Source: Lentisphaeria bacterium
GTDB lineage: Bacteria > Verrucomicrobiota > Lentisphaeria > Victivallales > UBA1829
DNA length: 64,000 nucleotides
Assembly: GCA_017456805.1 (NCBI GenBank)
Contig: JAFTIQ010000010.1
Span: forward strand, 62,001-126,000
Reading direction: 5' to 3'
Numbering within the stretch: the stretch's first letter is position 1; the number at the start of each line of letters is the position of its first letter. The notes beneath the pieces were generated by a model. The model made no database searches. It saw nothing but the letters and a program-made list of their open reading frames with translations, and was not told where the DNA came from. The position numbers and the translations under genes were made by a program. This document shows positions 8,415 through 16,922 of the stretch, in pieces.

Positions 8415-10214
8415 ATGTTCAAGGGACGTTTTGCATGGATCGCTGAAGCTTTGGGCGGAATTCTTCTTTTTCTGCTCCCGATCAAATTCGGAACATTGGT
8501 TTCGCTTCCCTCCATTACAATGATCTATTGGAGCGATCCGATCTCTCTGTTTATCGCATCATGGCCTTTTCCCTTCTTTCCTTTATTTTCCGGAATTTTT
8601 CTGCTGATCTCACTTCTTCTTGTTCCGGGAGAGATTTTTCCGGGAAAAAGCGGACTTTGGGCAGGATTATGGGGGATTCTTGCCTTGTGCTCTCTGCTGG
8701 GGGGAATCGCCGGAGGCTGCCCGGCAGATGCATTTCCCTATTTTGTCAATCACACCTTTTCCATTGGAACATTTCTGATCGGATTCGCCAGAATTGTCAA
8801 TCACAACCGGAAGATCATCGGTGTCTATCATGGAATTTTCAGTTCAGCATTTCTGCTCACGCTGCTCATCGGATTGAATCAGTATTTTTCCGGATATCAG
8901 GAAACCATCAATCAGATTTATGCTCAGGACAAGGAAGAAATCAACGGAAGTATCCTGTTCCGGCTGGAGCAGATGCGTGTCACCGGCGGTTTTTCTGCCT
9001 GTAATGCCTATGCCGGATATCTGGTGCTTTCGCTGCCCATTGCATTGGCATGGCTCTGGAAAATGGGAAGCCGTGTTTCCCCGCCGAAAGTCTCACGAAT
9101 TCTCTTTACAGTTCCGGTGTTCCTTGCCGGAGTTTTTCTGCTTGTAAAAACCGGAAGCCGCGGAGGAGTTCTTTCCTTGCTCGCCGCAGTTTTCATGCTG
9201 CTCTATGCTTCAAAAATGACCCTGAAATGGCGTTGTGCATTGTTCTCGCTGATCCCTCTTGGAATTGCAGGGATCACCGCATTGGTCATGCTGGGCAGAG
9301 GTGGTAAATCCATCCTGTTCCGTCTGGATTATTTTCAGGGTGCATTCCGGATGATGCTGGATTCTCCGCTGTATGGTGCCGGATGGGGCGGTTTTCAGCG
9401 GGAATTCATGAAGCTGAAAATGATCTATGATGCGGAAGCACCGGCTTCTCCTCACAATTTCCCGCTGTCGATGGGATCCCAAACGGGAGTTGCCGGTTTT
9501 CTGATCGCCTGCCTGATCCTGTTTCTCGGCGGATACTATCTCTACCGTTATCTCGCCAAAGAACCGCTGAAAGAAAATCTGAAGGATGACCGGATCTTCC
9601 CGGCCTCCGCGATCGCCGGGATCACTGCATTTACCGTTCATTCGCTCCAGGATATCCTCTTTGAAACCCCGGGAGCAATCATCAGCTACGGTGCGATTGT
9701 GATCATGACTCTTGTTCTGATCACGCCGGAACCGGAACAGGGCACGCCGGAATCTGCCGGATGGCAGAAAAAACTGAAACCGGTTCTGCTCTGCACCGTT
9801 CTTCTTTATTGCGGAGCCAGCTTGTTCTTTGCCTGGAAAGTGCTTTCCTTCGATTATGCGCTTGCAACCCTGAACGACATGGTGGATATCCGGCTGCTTT
9901 CCAAAGAAGAATTTGCCAGAATCAATATGAATGAAGCAGGAAAAGCATTTGAAAATGCGGTCCGGAAAAATCCGGATTCCCCCTATCCTTATCTTACCAT
10001 GAGCGATTTCTATTCCTCCCGGGGTGATGTTTACGGTGCACTTGATATGAGTCTGAAAGCTCTGGAAAAGGAACCGGGATCAGCGGCTCTCAATATGCGA
10101 GTCTTCCGTATCATGCGTCACATGGGGAAAAAAGAGGAGGCAATGCCCTATTTGAACCGTGCATGTGAACTTGCCCCCATGAATCCAGTCTATCAGAAGG
10201 AACGGACAAAATGA
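8415..10214 (+). CDS. O-antigen ligase / Wzy-like membrane protein with C-terminal TPR region
   Basis: A 599-residue polytopic inner-membrane protein with many hydrophobic segments between residues 8 and 500. The Wzy_C/O-antigen-ligase signature is visible: KTGSRGGVLSLLAAVF, then LDSPLYGAGWGGFQREF and a periplasmic SPHNFPLSMGSQTGVAGF with the conserved HN and G residues. The last 90 residues have a TPR-like pattern (NPDSPYPYLTMSDFYSSRGD, then a second helical pair). The family joins or polymerises glycans at the periplasmic face. The start is the ATG after GGGAGAATACAGAAG, not the earlier in-frame ATG that lies inside the EIIA gene. Its stop overlaps the ispH start by 4 nt, so translation is coupled. 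Confidence 0.8.
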   Translation: MFKGRFAWIAEALGGILLFLLPIKFGTLVSLPSITMIYWSDPISLFIASWPFPFFPLFSGIFLLISLLLVPGEIFPGKSGLWAGLWGILALCSLLGGIAGGCPADAFPYFVNHTFSIGTFLIGFARIVNHNRKIIGVYHGIFSSAFLLTLLIGLNQYFSGYQETINQIYAQDKEEINGSILFRLEQMRVTGGFSACNAYAGYLVLSLPIALAWLWKMGSRVSPPKVSRILFTVPVFLAGVFLLVKTGSRGGVLSLLAAVFMLLYASKMTLKWRCALFSLIPLGIAGITALVMLGRGGKSILFRLDYFQGAFRMMLDSPLYGAGWGGFQREFMKLKMIYDAEAPASPHNFPLSMGSQTGVAGFLIACLILFLGGYYLYRYLAKEPLKENLKDDRIFPASAIAGITAFTVHSLQDILFETPGAIISYGAIVIMTLVLITPEPEQGTPESAGWQKKLKPVLLCTVLLYCGASLFFAWKVLSFDYALATLNDMVDIRLLSKEEFARINMNEAGKAFENAVRKNPDSPYPYLTMSDFYSSRGDVYGALDMSLKALEKEPGSAALNMRVFRIMRHMGKKEEAMPYLNRACELAPMNPVYQKERTK

Positions 10215-11077
10215 AAGGGAAGATCCATCTGGCAGAGGAACGGGGATTCTGTTCCGGGGTCCGGCGCGCGATCGACCTGGTTTCCCGGGCTGTGAAAGAT
10301 GGCCCGTTCCCCGTCAGAGTCCTTCATGAAATCGTTCATAACGAAAATGTTGTAAATGAATTTCTCCGCTGCGGAGTGGAATTCCACGAAACCCCGGATC
10401 CGGCATGGAGCGATGGATCTCTCATCCTGAGCGCCCACGGTGTCGGCGAGGCATTGGAACAAACGGTCAATGCAATGCCGGTCACGGTCATTGATGCAAC
10501 CTGTCCTCTGGTCAAACGGCTTCATGCAGTCGCGGCAGATCTGGAAAATCAGGGCTGTTCCATCCTGATGGCTGGAAAACGGGATCACAGAGAAACGGAA
10601 GGGGTCATCGGCAGACTGAAAAAGACCCCTCTGGTGCTGGAAAATCCTTCAGAAGCGGCTCTTTTTCAACCGGATCCGGCAAAAAAATATGCTGTGATCT
10701 CTCAAACGACTCTCAGCACGGATGAATTTGATAAGATCCTGCAGATCCTGAGATCCAGGATCCCGGATCTCACCGTTGCCGGGGGAATTTGTCAGGCAAC
10801 AACAGCACGGCAGGCGGCGGTCAAAAAACTGGCGGAAAAATGCGCCCGGATCATTGTCATCGGCTCCACAAAAAGTTCCAATTCCAAGCGATTGAGAGAA
10901 GTTGCAGAAAAAGCCGGTGCAGAAGCAATTCTGATTCCGGATGCAGATGCTTTGCCGGATTCCTTCCTGGAAATTTCAGGTGATATCGGGATCACCAGCG
11001 GAGCAAGCGCACCGGATCACCTGATCCAAACTCTGATTCAGAAATTTCAGAAAAACGGATGGATCCTTGCAGATTAA
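10211..11077 (+). CDS. ispH: 4-hydroxy-3-methylbut-2-enyl diphosphate reductase
   Basis: The last enzyme of the MEP isoprenoid pathway, reducing HMBPP to IPP and DMAPP with a [4Fe-4S] cluster. The 288-residue length is normal. All three cluster cysteines are present: Cys14 in ERGFCSGVRRA, Cys98 in DATCPLVKRLH and Cys194 in GGICQATTARQ. The catalytic Glu lies in HRETEGVIG (Glu128), and the SAHGVG His is present. The start overlaps the upstream stop (ATGA) with AAGGA upstream. The gene converges with the uracil-DNA glycosylase gene, and their stop codons overlap by 4 bp, leaving no room for a terminator. Confidence 0.97.
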   Translation: MKGKIHLAEERGFCSGVRRAIDLVSRAVKDGPFPVRVLHEIVHNENVVNEFLRCGVEFHETPDPAWSDGSLILSAHGVGEALEQTVNAMPVTVIDATCPLVKRLHAVAADLENQGCSILMAGKRDHRETEGVIGRLKKTPLVLENPSEAALFQPDPAKKYAVISQTTLSTDEFDKILQILRSRIPDLTVAGGICQATTARQAAVKKLAEKCARIIVIGSTKSSNSKRLREVAEKAGAEAILIPDADALPDSFLEISGDIGITSGASAPDHLIQTLIQKFQKNGWILAD

Positions 11078-11844
11078 CGTCTGCCCAGAACGCTCATCAC
11101 TTCCTGAAGATCCTGCCAGACATCTTTTTTTGCCCCGGGATTTCTCAAAAGATACGCAGGGTGATACGTCGGCATGACTTGGATTCCTTTGTATTCCATC
11201 CAGGTTCCGCGCATCCGTGAAATTCCGGTTTTCCCCATCAGATATTTCAAAGGGACTGCCCCCAGAAGAACGATCACTTTGGGATTTACCAGTTCGATCT
11301 GACGTTTCAGAAAAGGAATACAAACTTCCGCCTCTTCATCAGAAGGATTCCGGTTTTCCGGCGGACGGCATTTCACAATGTTTGCAATATAAACTTCCGA
11401 ACGGTCAAAGGTCATCGCCTTGATCATCTTTGTCAGCAGCTCCCCTGCCCGCCCGACAAACGGGATCCCCTGCGCATCTTCATCCGCTCCGGGACCTTCT
11501 CCGATAAACATCAAATCCGTTTGAACAGCACCGCATCCAAAGACGACATTCGTTCTGGTGGATGCAAGAGGACAGGCAGAACATTGCATGGCGCACTGCT
11601 GCAATTCCTCCCAGCCCATCCCGGAAAGATCCGGCAAAGAATGGATTTGCGGCGGAGGCGCAGGCTCCTCAAACACCGGTTCCGGAACAATGATCTCCGG
11701 TGCTGCCGGCTTCGGCTGAGGCGGTTTGACAGCAGGAGAACCGTTTCCCATGAATTCTGCAAGATCCTTCCGCCGGACAAATACATTGCCCGAAGCGGAT
11801 GCCTCTTCTTTCATACATCTGATAATATCGTCAAAAATATCCAT
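11074..11844 (-). CDS. Uracil-DNA glycosylase, family 4 (Fe-S type)
   Basis: A 256-residue base-excision-repair enzyme that removes uracil from DNA. Residues 1-75 are a poorly conserved, Pro-rich N-terminal extension. The catalytic domain starts near residue 78: CSACPLAS (Cys88, Cys91) gives the first cluster ligands, and KCRPPENRNPSDEEAEVC carries the remaining two. GEGPGADEDAQGIPFVG is the family 4 active-site loop and TYHPAYLLRNP is the C-terminal His motif. The N-terminal extension resembles those of bacterial proteins annotated as related to the phage SPO1 DNA polymerase N-terminal domain. It appears monocistronic; its stop codon overlaps that of ispH on the opposite strand. Confidence 0.93.
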   Translation of the reverse strand: MDIFDDIIRCMKEEASASGNVFVRRKDLAEFMGNGSPAVKPPQPKPAAPEIIVPEPVFEEPAPPPQIHSLPDLSGMGWEELQQCAMQCSACPLASTRTNVVFGCGAVQTDLMFIGEGPGADEDAQGIPFVGRAGELLTKMIKAMTFDRSEVYIANIVKCRPPENRNPSDEEAEVCIPFLKRQIELVNPKVIVLLGAVPLKYLMGKTGISRMRGTWMEYKGIQVMPTYHPAYLLRNPGAKKDVWQDLQEVMSVLGRR

Positions 11845-11951
11845 GCAAATCCTTTATCTGCTGCGGTGTCCCGAATAATGAATCTCTGTTTTCCCTGTAA
11901 TATAATCCGGAAAAGAAAAAACTGCAAGCTCATTTCTCTTTTTTCTTCCGG

Positions 11952-11998
11952 ATAAAAAGAAAAAGACACTGAGAACATCGAAATGCGCTCAGCGTCTT
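11952..11998 (-). terminator. Terminator of the GntR-heparinase-LamG operon
   Basis: Read on the minus strand, AAGACGCTGAG pairs with CTCAGTGTCTT (one G-U pair), followed by TTTTTCTTTTT. It sits just after the stop of the last gene of the operon. Confidence 0.85.
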
Positions 11999-12018
11999 AA
12001 AAAATCAACCGGAGCCGA

Positions 12019-15000
12019 TCAGCGGTTCACAGTAAAGGAAACCGTTCTGATCTGTCCCGTGGCAAGTTCTTTGATCTGCACTTTCCATCTTCCTTCCGGC
12101 GCATTCACCGGAATGGTGAAGGTGAAATCAAGAGCACCGTTTTTCAGCACTTCACTGCGGGAAACTGAATGTTTCTTCCCGGAGGCATCATAAACATCCA
12201 GAAGAACAGGGACCAGACCCGTGCCGTTTTTCATCTGAATTTCCACTGTAACATTGTCACCGGCCGGAACCGATGCCGGACATTCTGCGGAAAGTTCACC
12301 GAGTTTTTTCTCTGTAAACAGGATGATCCGTCCGCTGCAGGCATCAAGATTCAAGCGGATCTTTCCTCCGGAAATCGGGATCTGTTTGGATGCCATCAGA
12401 TCATAGGCATACCGGAAGCCGGGATTCTTCACGGAGAATTCCACTTCCTGCGGCAAACCGCGCTCTCTGACCTTGCCGAATCTTCCATAAATGGGACCCG
12501 GAATTCTCAGATCATTGACGGCAAACAGGTAATCCGCGCCTTCCGCCTGCAAATGGTTCCAGAATACAGCACTTTTATTACAGCTGAAGGCTGGAGAAAC
12601 ATGTTTCTGAACCAGTTCTGCCAAACCGGGGAAACGGCTCTCCGCAGCCTGTTTTTCCTGCAACGCCTGCATTCCTTCAATGTAAAGCGGGGTGTTGATT
12701 CTTCCCTGAGCACGTTCAAAAAGTTCTTTTGCCTTCGCTTCATATTCCCGGGTGGAAATCTTGCTCATACGCAGCTGAACCGCGCCGGAAAGAGCTGTCA
12801 CTTTGCATTTTTCATCAACGACAACCACGCCACCGTTCTTCTGATAGGCAAGCAGATTTTTCACCCCTTTGGAGGGCAGAGCAAACGCCGCAGGAACCAG
12901 AATCATGTCATATCCGGAAAGATCACCGGAAAGATCTTCATCATACAGCACATCGTAGGGGATCCCCAACTGCGCAACAGCGGTCGGAAGTTCCTTGTGA
13001 TGGCTTCCTGACCAGTGGATGTTTCCAAAAAGATCAGAAGCAAAACTGCGGACGATCGCGATTTTCCGGGGTGCATTTTTCCATTTCGGGAACAATGCTC
13101 CGAAAGGATACCAAAGGGTATCGGAAACCCGTTTGATTTCAGGTGCAAGCTCCGGATCAAAGCAGAACAGTTTCAATTTTTTCTGCTTGATGACGGCAGC
13201 AGTCGCATTCCAATCGCCGGAACCGGTCAATGCCAGAATCTCTTCGGCAGTCTGCTGATTGCCTTTCCGGAGTGCCGCGCCGATATTCCAGAACGTCAGA
13301 ACGCGGATCGGACGGGATACAGCAAGATAGCTGGCTTCCCGGAACATGTGCGCCGAGGGAAGCCCGGAATAAGGAGCAACCATTCCTGGCTTGAACAGGA
13401 ACTGCGGCATCGTCGTTGCTGTCATATTGGGAAGTCCACGGGTAACGGCATTCAGCCGTTCGGAGAGGATCACAACGGTGTGAAGCTCCACATAATAGCA
13501 CCAGTCTGCGGCATTGTTGATTTCCCGATAGGAGCGCAGGAAGGGACGCCGCAGGATCGGATCCTGTGTCACGATCACATCCGGGCGAACCTTCAGGATT
13601 TCCCGGGCGACGAGATCGTTCAGGACGACATCGGTTCCGCCCGTCGGTCCATGCCGCTCAACATGATAAGCATAAAGCGGGTTATCCTCCGGAATGCTGC
13701 GGTCTGCAGGCACAAGCTCCGGCGCAGGAAGAATGCTGAGATTTCCTATCGGATGGTAGAAATAAGTCCAGGGCTTTTTCGTCAATTCGCCGGTGGGAAT
13801 CCACTTGGACAGATCCAATCCGAAGCTTTTCGCGACAGCAAGTTCCGCCGGAGAAAAATCAAATCCATTGGGTGCTCCCGCACTGCCCTGATGGGATTCT
13901 GAGTTCAGAACGATCCCGAGAAATGTGGGAGAATCTTTGATCTGTGCCGCAATGTTCTGTCCCTGACGGATCATATCCTGCTGAATATGCAGAGATCTGG
14001 GACGCGGATAGGTGAATTCGCCCTTATAGTTCCGGGCGCGATCCTCAGCCTCATATCCCGGACGGGGCGTTCCGGTATAATAAAGATTGTATGTCGCATA
14101 AGTTCCGTTCCGGGCGGCATTATCCATATTCAAGGGATCAAGCCCGCCGCTGCCCATGGTGATCCCGAACTTCGCATGATTCGGTCCGTTCTCATTCCAG
14201 GAGTTGATCTGAAGATTCTCTTTGGGACGCAGCGCATTGCAAACTTCCAGCGGGGACCGCACCGTTTCCGTTGTACCGTCTGCCAGTTCGCAATTCAAAA
14301 TCAGATTGTATTTTCCCGGCATCAGCTTGGAAGGATCAAAGTTGCAAACAATATCATTCCCGTCGGAAACTGCACTTTTCACGATGGAAAATCCGTCAAT
14401 CGCAGCAGTTACTTTTGTAACATTCAATGCCGATTTGAACCGGACCGTTGCGATTCCGGAGTTCACGGGGAATACTGTGAACGGTGATGCCGGACGGATC
14501 TTTGCTGAAGAAAGCTGATTTTCCAGATCAGGATTTGCCGCCAATTCTGCCGCTTCCGCATCCGTCAAAGGCTTCCGGAAAATGGTAAAATTGCTGTACA
14601 GCATGTTGGAATACACCTGAATAGCACGGCCTCCGATAAATACGGAATTCTTTTTGAACGGAACAGCTTTTGCCTGTTTTGTAAAAGCTTTCTTTCCGTC
14701 GATATAAACAGAGAAACTTTCCTTGTCATAGCTCAGGATCACATGGAATTTCCTCCCGATCTTCATGGGCATTTTTGCATTGCTGTTTTTGACACCGCGG
14801 AAGGTTGTGACCCGGAGGAAACCGCCATAGGCATCCGTATAATCGATTTCCAGATCATTCGCCCATCTGCCCTGCCCGATGGTCAGAAGTGATTGCCATC
14901 CCCCATGCGCCATCATGGTCACATTGAAAGCAAACGCTCCTTCCAAGCCCATTTCCGCAGGCAATTCCGGCATTTTCAACTGATCCGGCATACGGTATGC

Positions 15001-15711
15001 CCCATTGGGGACGTAGGTTGTCGGACTGTTCACGCCGAAATAGCTGCAAGGGGTTTCCAGCATTGCCGCATCGAAAGAAACATTCTTTCCCTCAAGCGTG
15101 GCACTGAACGTATCCACCAGATCTTTTTTGGTCCGGACGACACCGCCGTCGATCTTGATAAAATACCGTTTCCACTCGCCGGTGAGCTGGAATTCCTGTA
15201 CAGGCAGGTTCCTTTTCTGTCCATTCTGAAGAACGGTTACAGGAGTCAATTTCAGTTTCCCGCTTCCTTTTGCATAGAAAGAGAAGATATGAGTTGTGGA
15301 AAGAAAGTTCTTCTTGATATTGAACGCTACCGGTTTCAGAACGATTTTACCGCTGAAGGAAAATGCTGACTTTGTCATCCCGGCGATTGCCTGAACAGAA
15401 GCTCCGCTTTTATCAAAGGGATCCTCCTTTCCGGGCAGGAGATTGATGGTTCCCCGGTCAGGAACTTTTCCGCCTGCTTCAATCAGCAAGCCGCCTTTCC
15501 AGAAACGGGGCTGATTGACAGGAACCGTCTTAAAATCAGGTGTTACAGCTTCCGAATTCCGGCTGTAAGAGACGTTCATGTTCCGTTCTCCGCCGGGATA
15601 GATCACGGAGAGATCTTCTTTCAACGGCAGATACCGGTAAACTTTTTCTTTGAGCGCAGCGGAAGCTCCGAGCGATGCAAGGATCAGAAGCGCTGGCAAT
15701 AATCTTTTCAT
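12019..15711 (-). CDS. Large secreted LamG / beta-galactosidase-like protein
   Basis: A 1230-residue exported protein with signal peptide MKRLLPALLILASLGASA. Residues about 30-230 match the N-terminal half of the next gene. A LamG/concanavalin-like domain covers about 240-410 (LEGAFAFNVT, then VYSNMLYSNFTIFRKPLTDAEAAELA). Residues about 490-900 look like a glycosidase TIM barrel, and 900-1020 like the glutamine-amidotransferase-type trimerisation domain of GH42-class enzymes (DLSGYDMILVPAAFAL, NGGVVVVDE). The C-terminus carries a beta-sandwich. Catalytic residues were not assigned. AAGGAAA precedes the ATG. It is the last gene of the polysaccharide operon and lies 20 nt after the LamG paralogue. 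A role in binding and cleaving an extracellular glycan is inference. Confidence 0.7.
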   Translation of the reverse strand: MKRLLPALLILASLGASAALKEKVYRYLPLKEDLSVIYPGGERNMNVSYSRNSEAVTPDFKTVPVNQPRFWKGGLLIEAGGKVPDRGTINLLPGKEDPFDKSGASVQAIAGMTKSAFSFSGKIVLKPVAFNIKKNFLSTTHIFSFYAKGSGKLKLTPVTVLQNGQKRNLPVQEFQLTGEWKRYFIKIDGGVVRTKKDLVDTFSATLEGKNVSFDAAMLETPCSYFGVNSPTTYVPNGAYRMPDQLKMPELPAEMGLEGAFAFNVTMMAHGGWQSLLTIGQGRWANDLEIDYTDAYGGFLRVTTFRGVKNSNAKMPMKIGRKFHVILSYDKESFSVYIDGKKAFTKQAKAVPFKKNSVFIGGRAIQVYSNMLYSNFTIFRKPLTDAEAAELAANPDLENQLSSAKIRPASPFTVFPVNSGIATVRFKSALNVTKVTAAIDGFSIVKSAVSDGNDIVCNFDPSKLMPGKYNLILNCELADGTTETVRSPLEVCNALRPKENLQINSWNENGPNHAKFGITMGSGGLDPLNMDNAARNGTYATYNLYYTGTPRPGYEAEDRARNYKGEFTYPRPRSLHIQQDMIRQGQNIAAQIKDSPTFLGIVLNSESHQGSAGAPNGFDFSPAELAVAKSFGLDLSKWIPTGELTKKPWTYFYHPIGNLSILPAPELVPADRSIPEDNPLYAYHVERHGPTGGTDVVLNDLVAREILKVRPDVIVTQDPILRRPFLRSYREINNAADWCYYVELHTVVILSERLNAVTRGLPNMTATTMPQFLFKPGMVAPYSGLPSAHMFREASYLAVSRPIRVLTFWNIGAALRKGNQQTAEEILALTGSGDWNATAAVIKQKKLKLFCFDPELAPEIKRVSDTLWYPFGALFPKWKNAPRKIAIVRSFASDLFGNIHWSGSHHKELPTAVAQLGIPYDVLYDEDLSGDLSGYDMILVPAAFALPSKGVKNLLAYQKNGGVVVVDEKCKVTALSGAVQLRMSKISTREYEAKAKELFERAQGRINTPLYIEGMQALQEKQAAESRFPGLAELVQKHVSPAFSCNKSAVFWNHLQAEGADYLFAVNDLRIPGPIYGRFGKVRERGLPQEVEFSVKNPGFRYAYDLMASKQIPISGGKIRLNLDACSGRIILFTEKKLGELSAECPASVPAGDNVTVEIQMKNGTGLVPVLLDVYDASGKKHSVSRSEVLKNGALDFTFTIPVNAPEGRWKVQIKELATGQIRTVSFTVNR

Positions 15712-15731
15712 CAGCAGTTTCCTTCGATAAT

Positions 15732-16922
15732 TTATTTGATTTCAGGAGACTTTGCAAGTTCTGCAGCTTCCGCTTCTGTCAAAGCCTTCTTGAAAATGGT
15801 AAAGTTGCTGTAAAGTCCGGCAGAATGAGCCTGAATGGAACGGCTGCCCAGGAACACTGTATCCATTTTGAACGGAACGCCGGCGATCTTTTCAGAGAAC
15901 AGCTTCTTACCGTCAAGGTAAACGGTGTAACCATCTTTATCATAATTGATAAGGAAGTGGTATTTCTGTCCGGGTTTCAGATTGACCCGATGGTTTTTTG
16001 GTTTCATTTTACGGAAAACACAGATTTTCAGATAACCGCCCCAGCGGTCAATGTAATAACTGAATTCCAGTTCATTATCCCGTTCCCAGCCGCCTTTCCC
16101 GACGGTCAGAAGAGTCTGCCAGCTTCCGGAGGATGTGGGGGTGTAGTTGAATGCAAAAGCACCTTCCACACCGAGTTCAGGAGTCAAACCGCTGTATCTG
16201 AGATAATCAGCGTCCCGGTATGCGCCGTTGGCAACATAGGATGTGGGGCTTCTCACGCCGAAGTAGCTGCAGGGTGTTTCCAGCATTGCCGCATCAATGG
16301 AAACTTCTTTCCCCTCAAAGGATGCTGTGAAAGAAGCAAGATCTTCCGGTCCGAATTTCGGAGCACCGTTGACCTGAACGAAGTAACGGGTCCAATCCTT
16401 TGTCAGCTGAATATTCTGGACAGGATATGCTTTTTTATTTCCGTTGACCAGTGTTGCTTCCGGGGTAAGTTTCAATGTTCCGGAACCTTTGGCATAGAAA
16501 GAGAACACAAAATCTCTGCCAAGATATTTTTTTGTCATTTGGAACTTGACGGGTTTCAGGACGATTTTTCCATCGAAAGAAAATGCCGCGGGGGTCATCC
16601 CTTCCGCTTTCTGAACTTTGGCACCGCTTTTATCAAAAATATCTTCTGTTGCGGAAAGAATATTTCTTGTTCCGCGTTCAGGAGTGTTTCCGCCGGGTTC
16701 CAGGAAAAGTTCACCGCGCCAGAAACGGGGCTGTCCGGCTGCGACCTCCTTGAAGTCCGGAGTCCGGGCAACTGATTTCCGGTAAAACAGCGCTTTCATC
16801 TGCACACCGGAAGCGGCATTGAGATTTTCTTTCAGCGGAATGTAGCTGAAGACTTTATCTTTCACCTGTCCGCAGAGAGTACAGGCAGAGACAAACAGAA
16901 TTGCTGGAAGTAAATGTTTCAT
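15732..16922 (-). CDS. Secreted LamG-domain protein
   Basis: A 396-residue exported protein (signal peptide MKHLLPAILFVSACTLCG). It is paralogous to the N-terminal 410 residues of the following 1230-residue protein: both have RYLPLKE/SYIPLKE-like starts, QPRFWRGELFLEPGG versus QPRFWKGGLLIEAGG, ETPCSYFGV, LYSNFTIFKKALTEAEAAELA, and end there. It lacks any catalytic domain, so a glycan-binding role is likely (inference). The ATG overlaps the stop of the upstream heparinase-like gene (ATGA), so translation is coupled. The pair probably arose by tandem duplication followed by gain or loss of the glycosidase part. Confidence 0.72.
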   Translation of the reverse strand: MKHLLPAILFVSACTLCGQVKDKVFSYIPLKENLNAASGVQMKALFYRKSVARTPDFKEVAAGQPRFWRGELFLEPGGNTPERGTRNILSATEDIFDKSGAKVQKAEGMTPAAFSFDGKIVLKPVKFQMTKKYLGRDFVFSFYAKGSGTLKLTPEATLVNGNKKAYPVQNIQLTKDWTRYFVQVNGAPKFGPEDLASFTASFEGKEVSIDAAMLETPCSYFGVRSPTSYVANGAYRDADYLRYSGLTPELGVEGAFAFNYTPTSSGSWQTLLTVGKGGWERDNELEFSYYIDRWGGYLKICVFRKMKPKNHRVNLKPGQKYHFLINYDKDGYTVYLDGKKLFSEKIAGVPFKMDTVFLGSRSIQAHSAGLYSNFTIFKKALTEAEAAELAKSPEIK

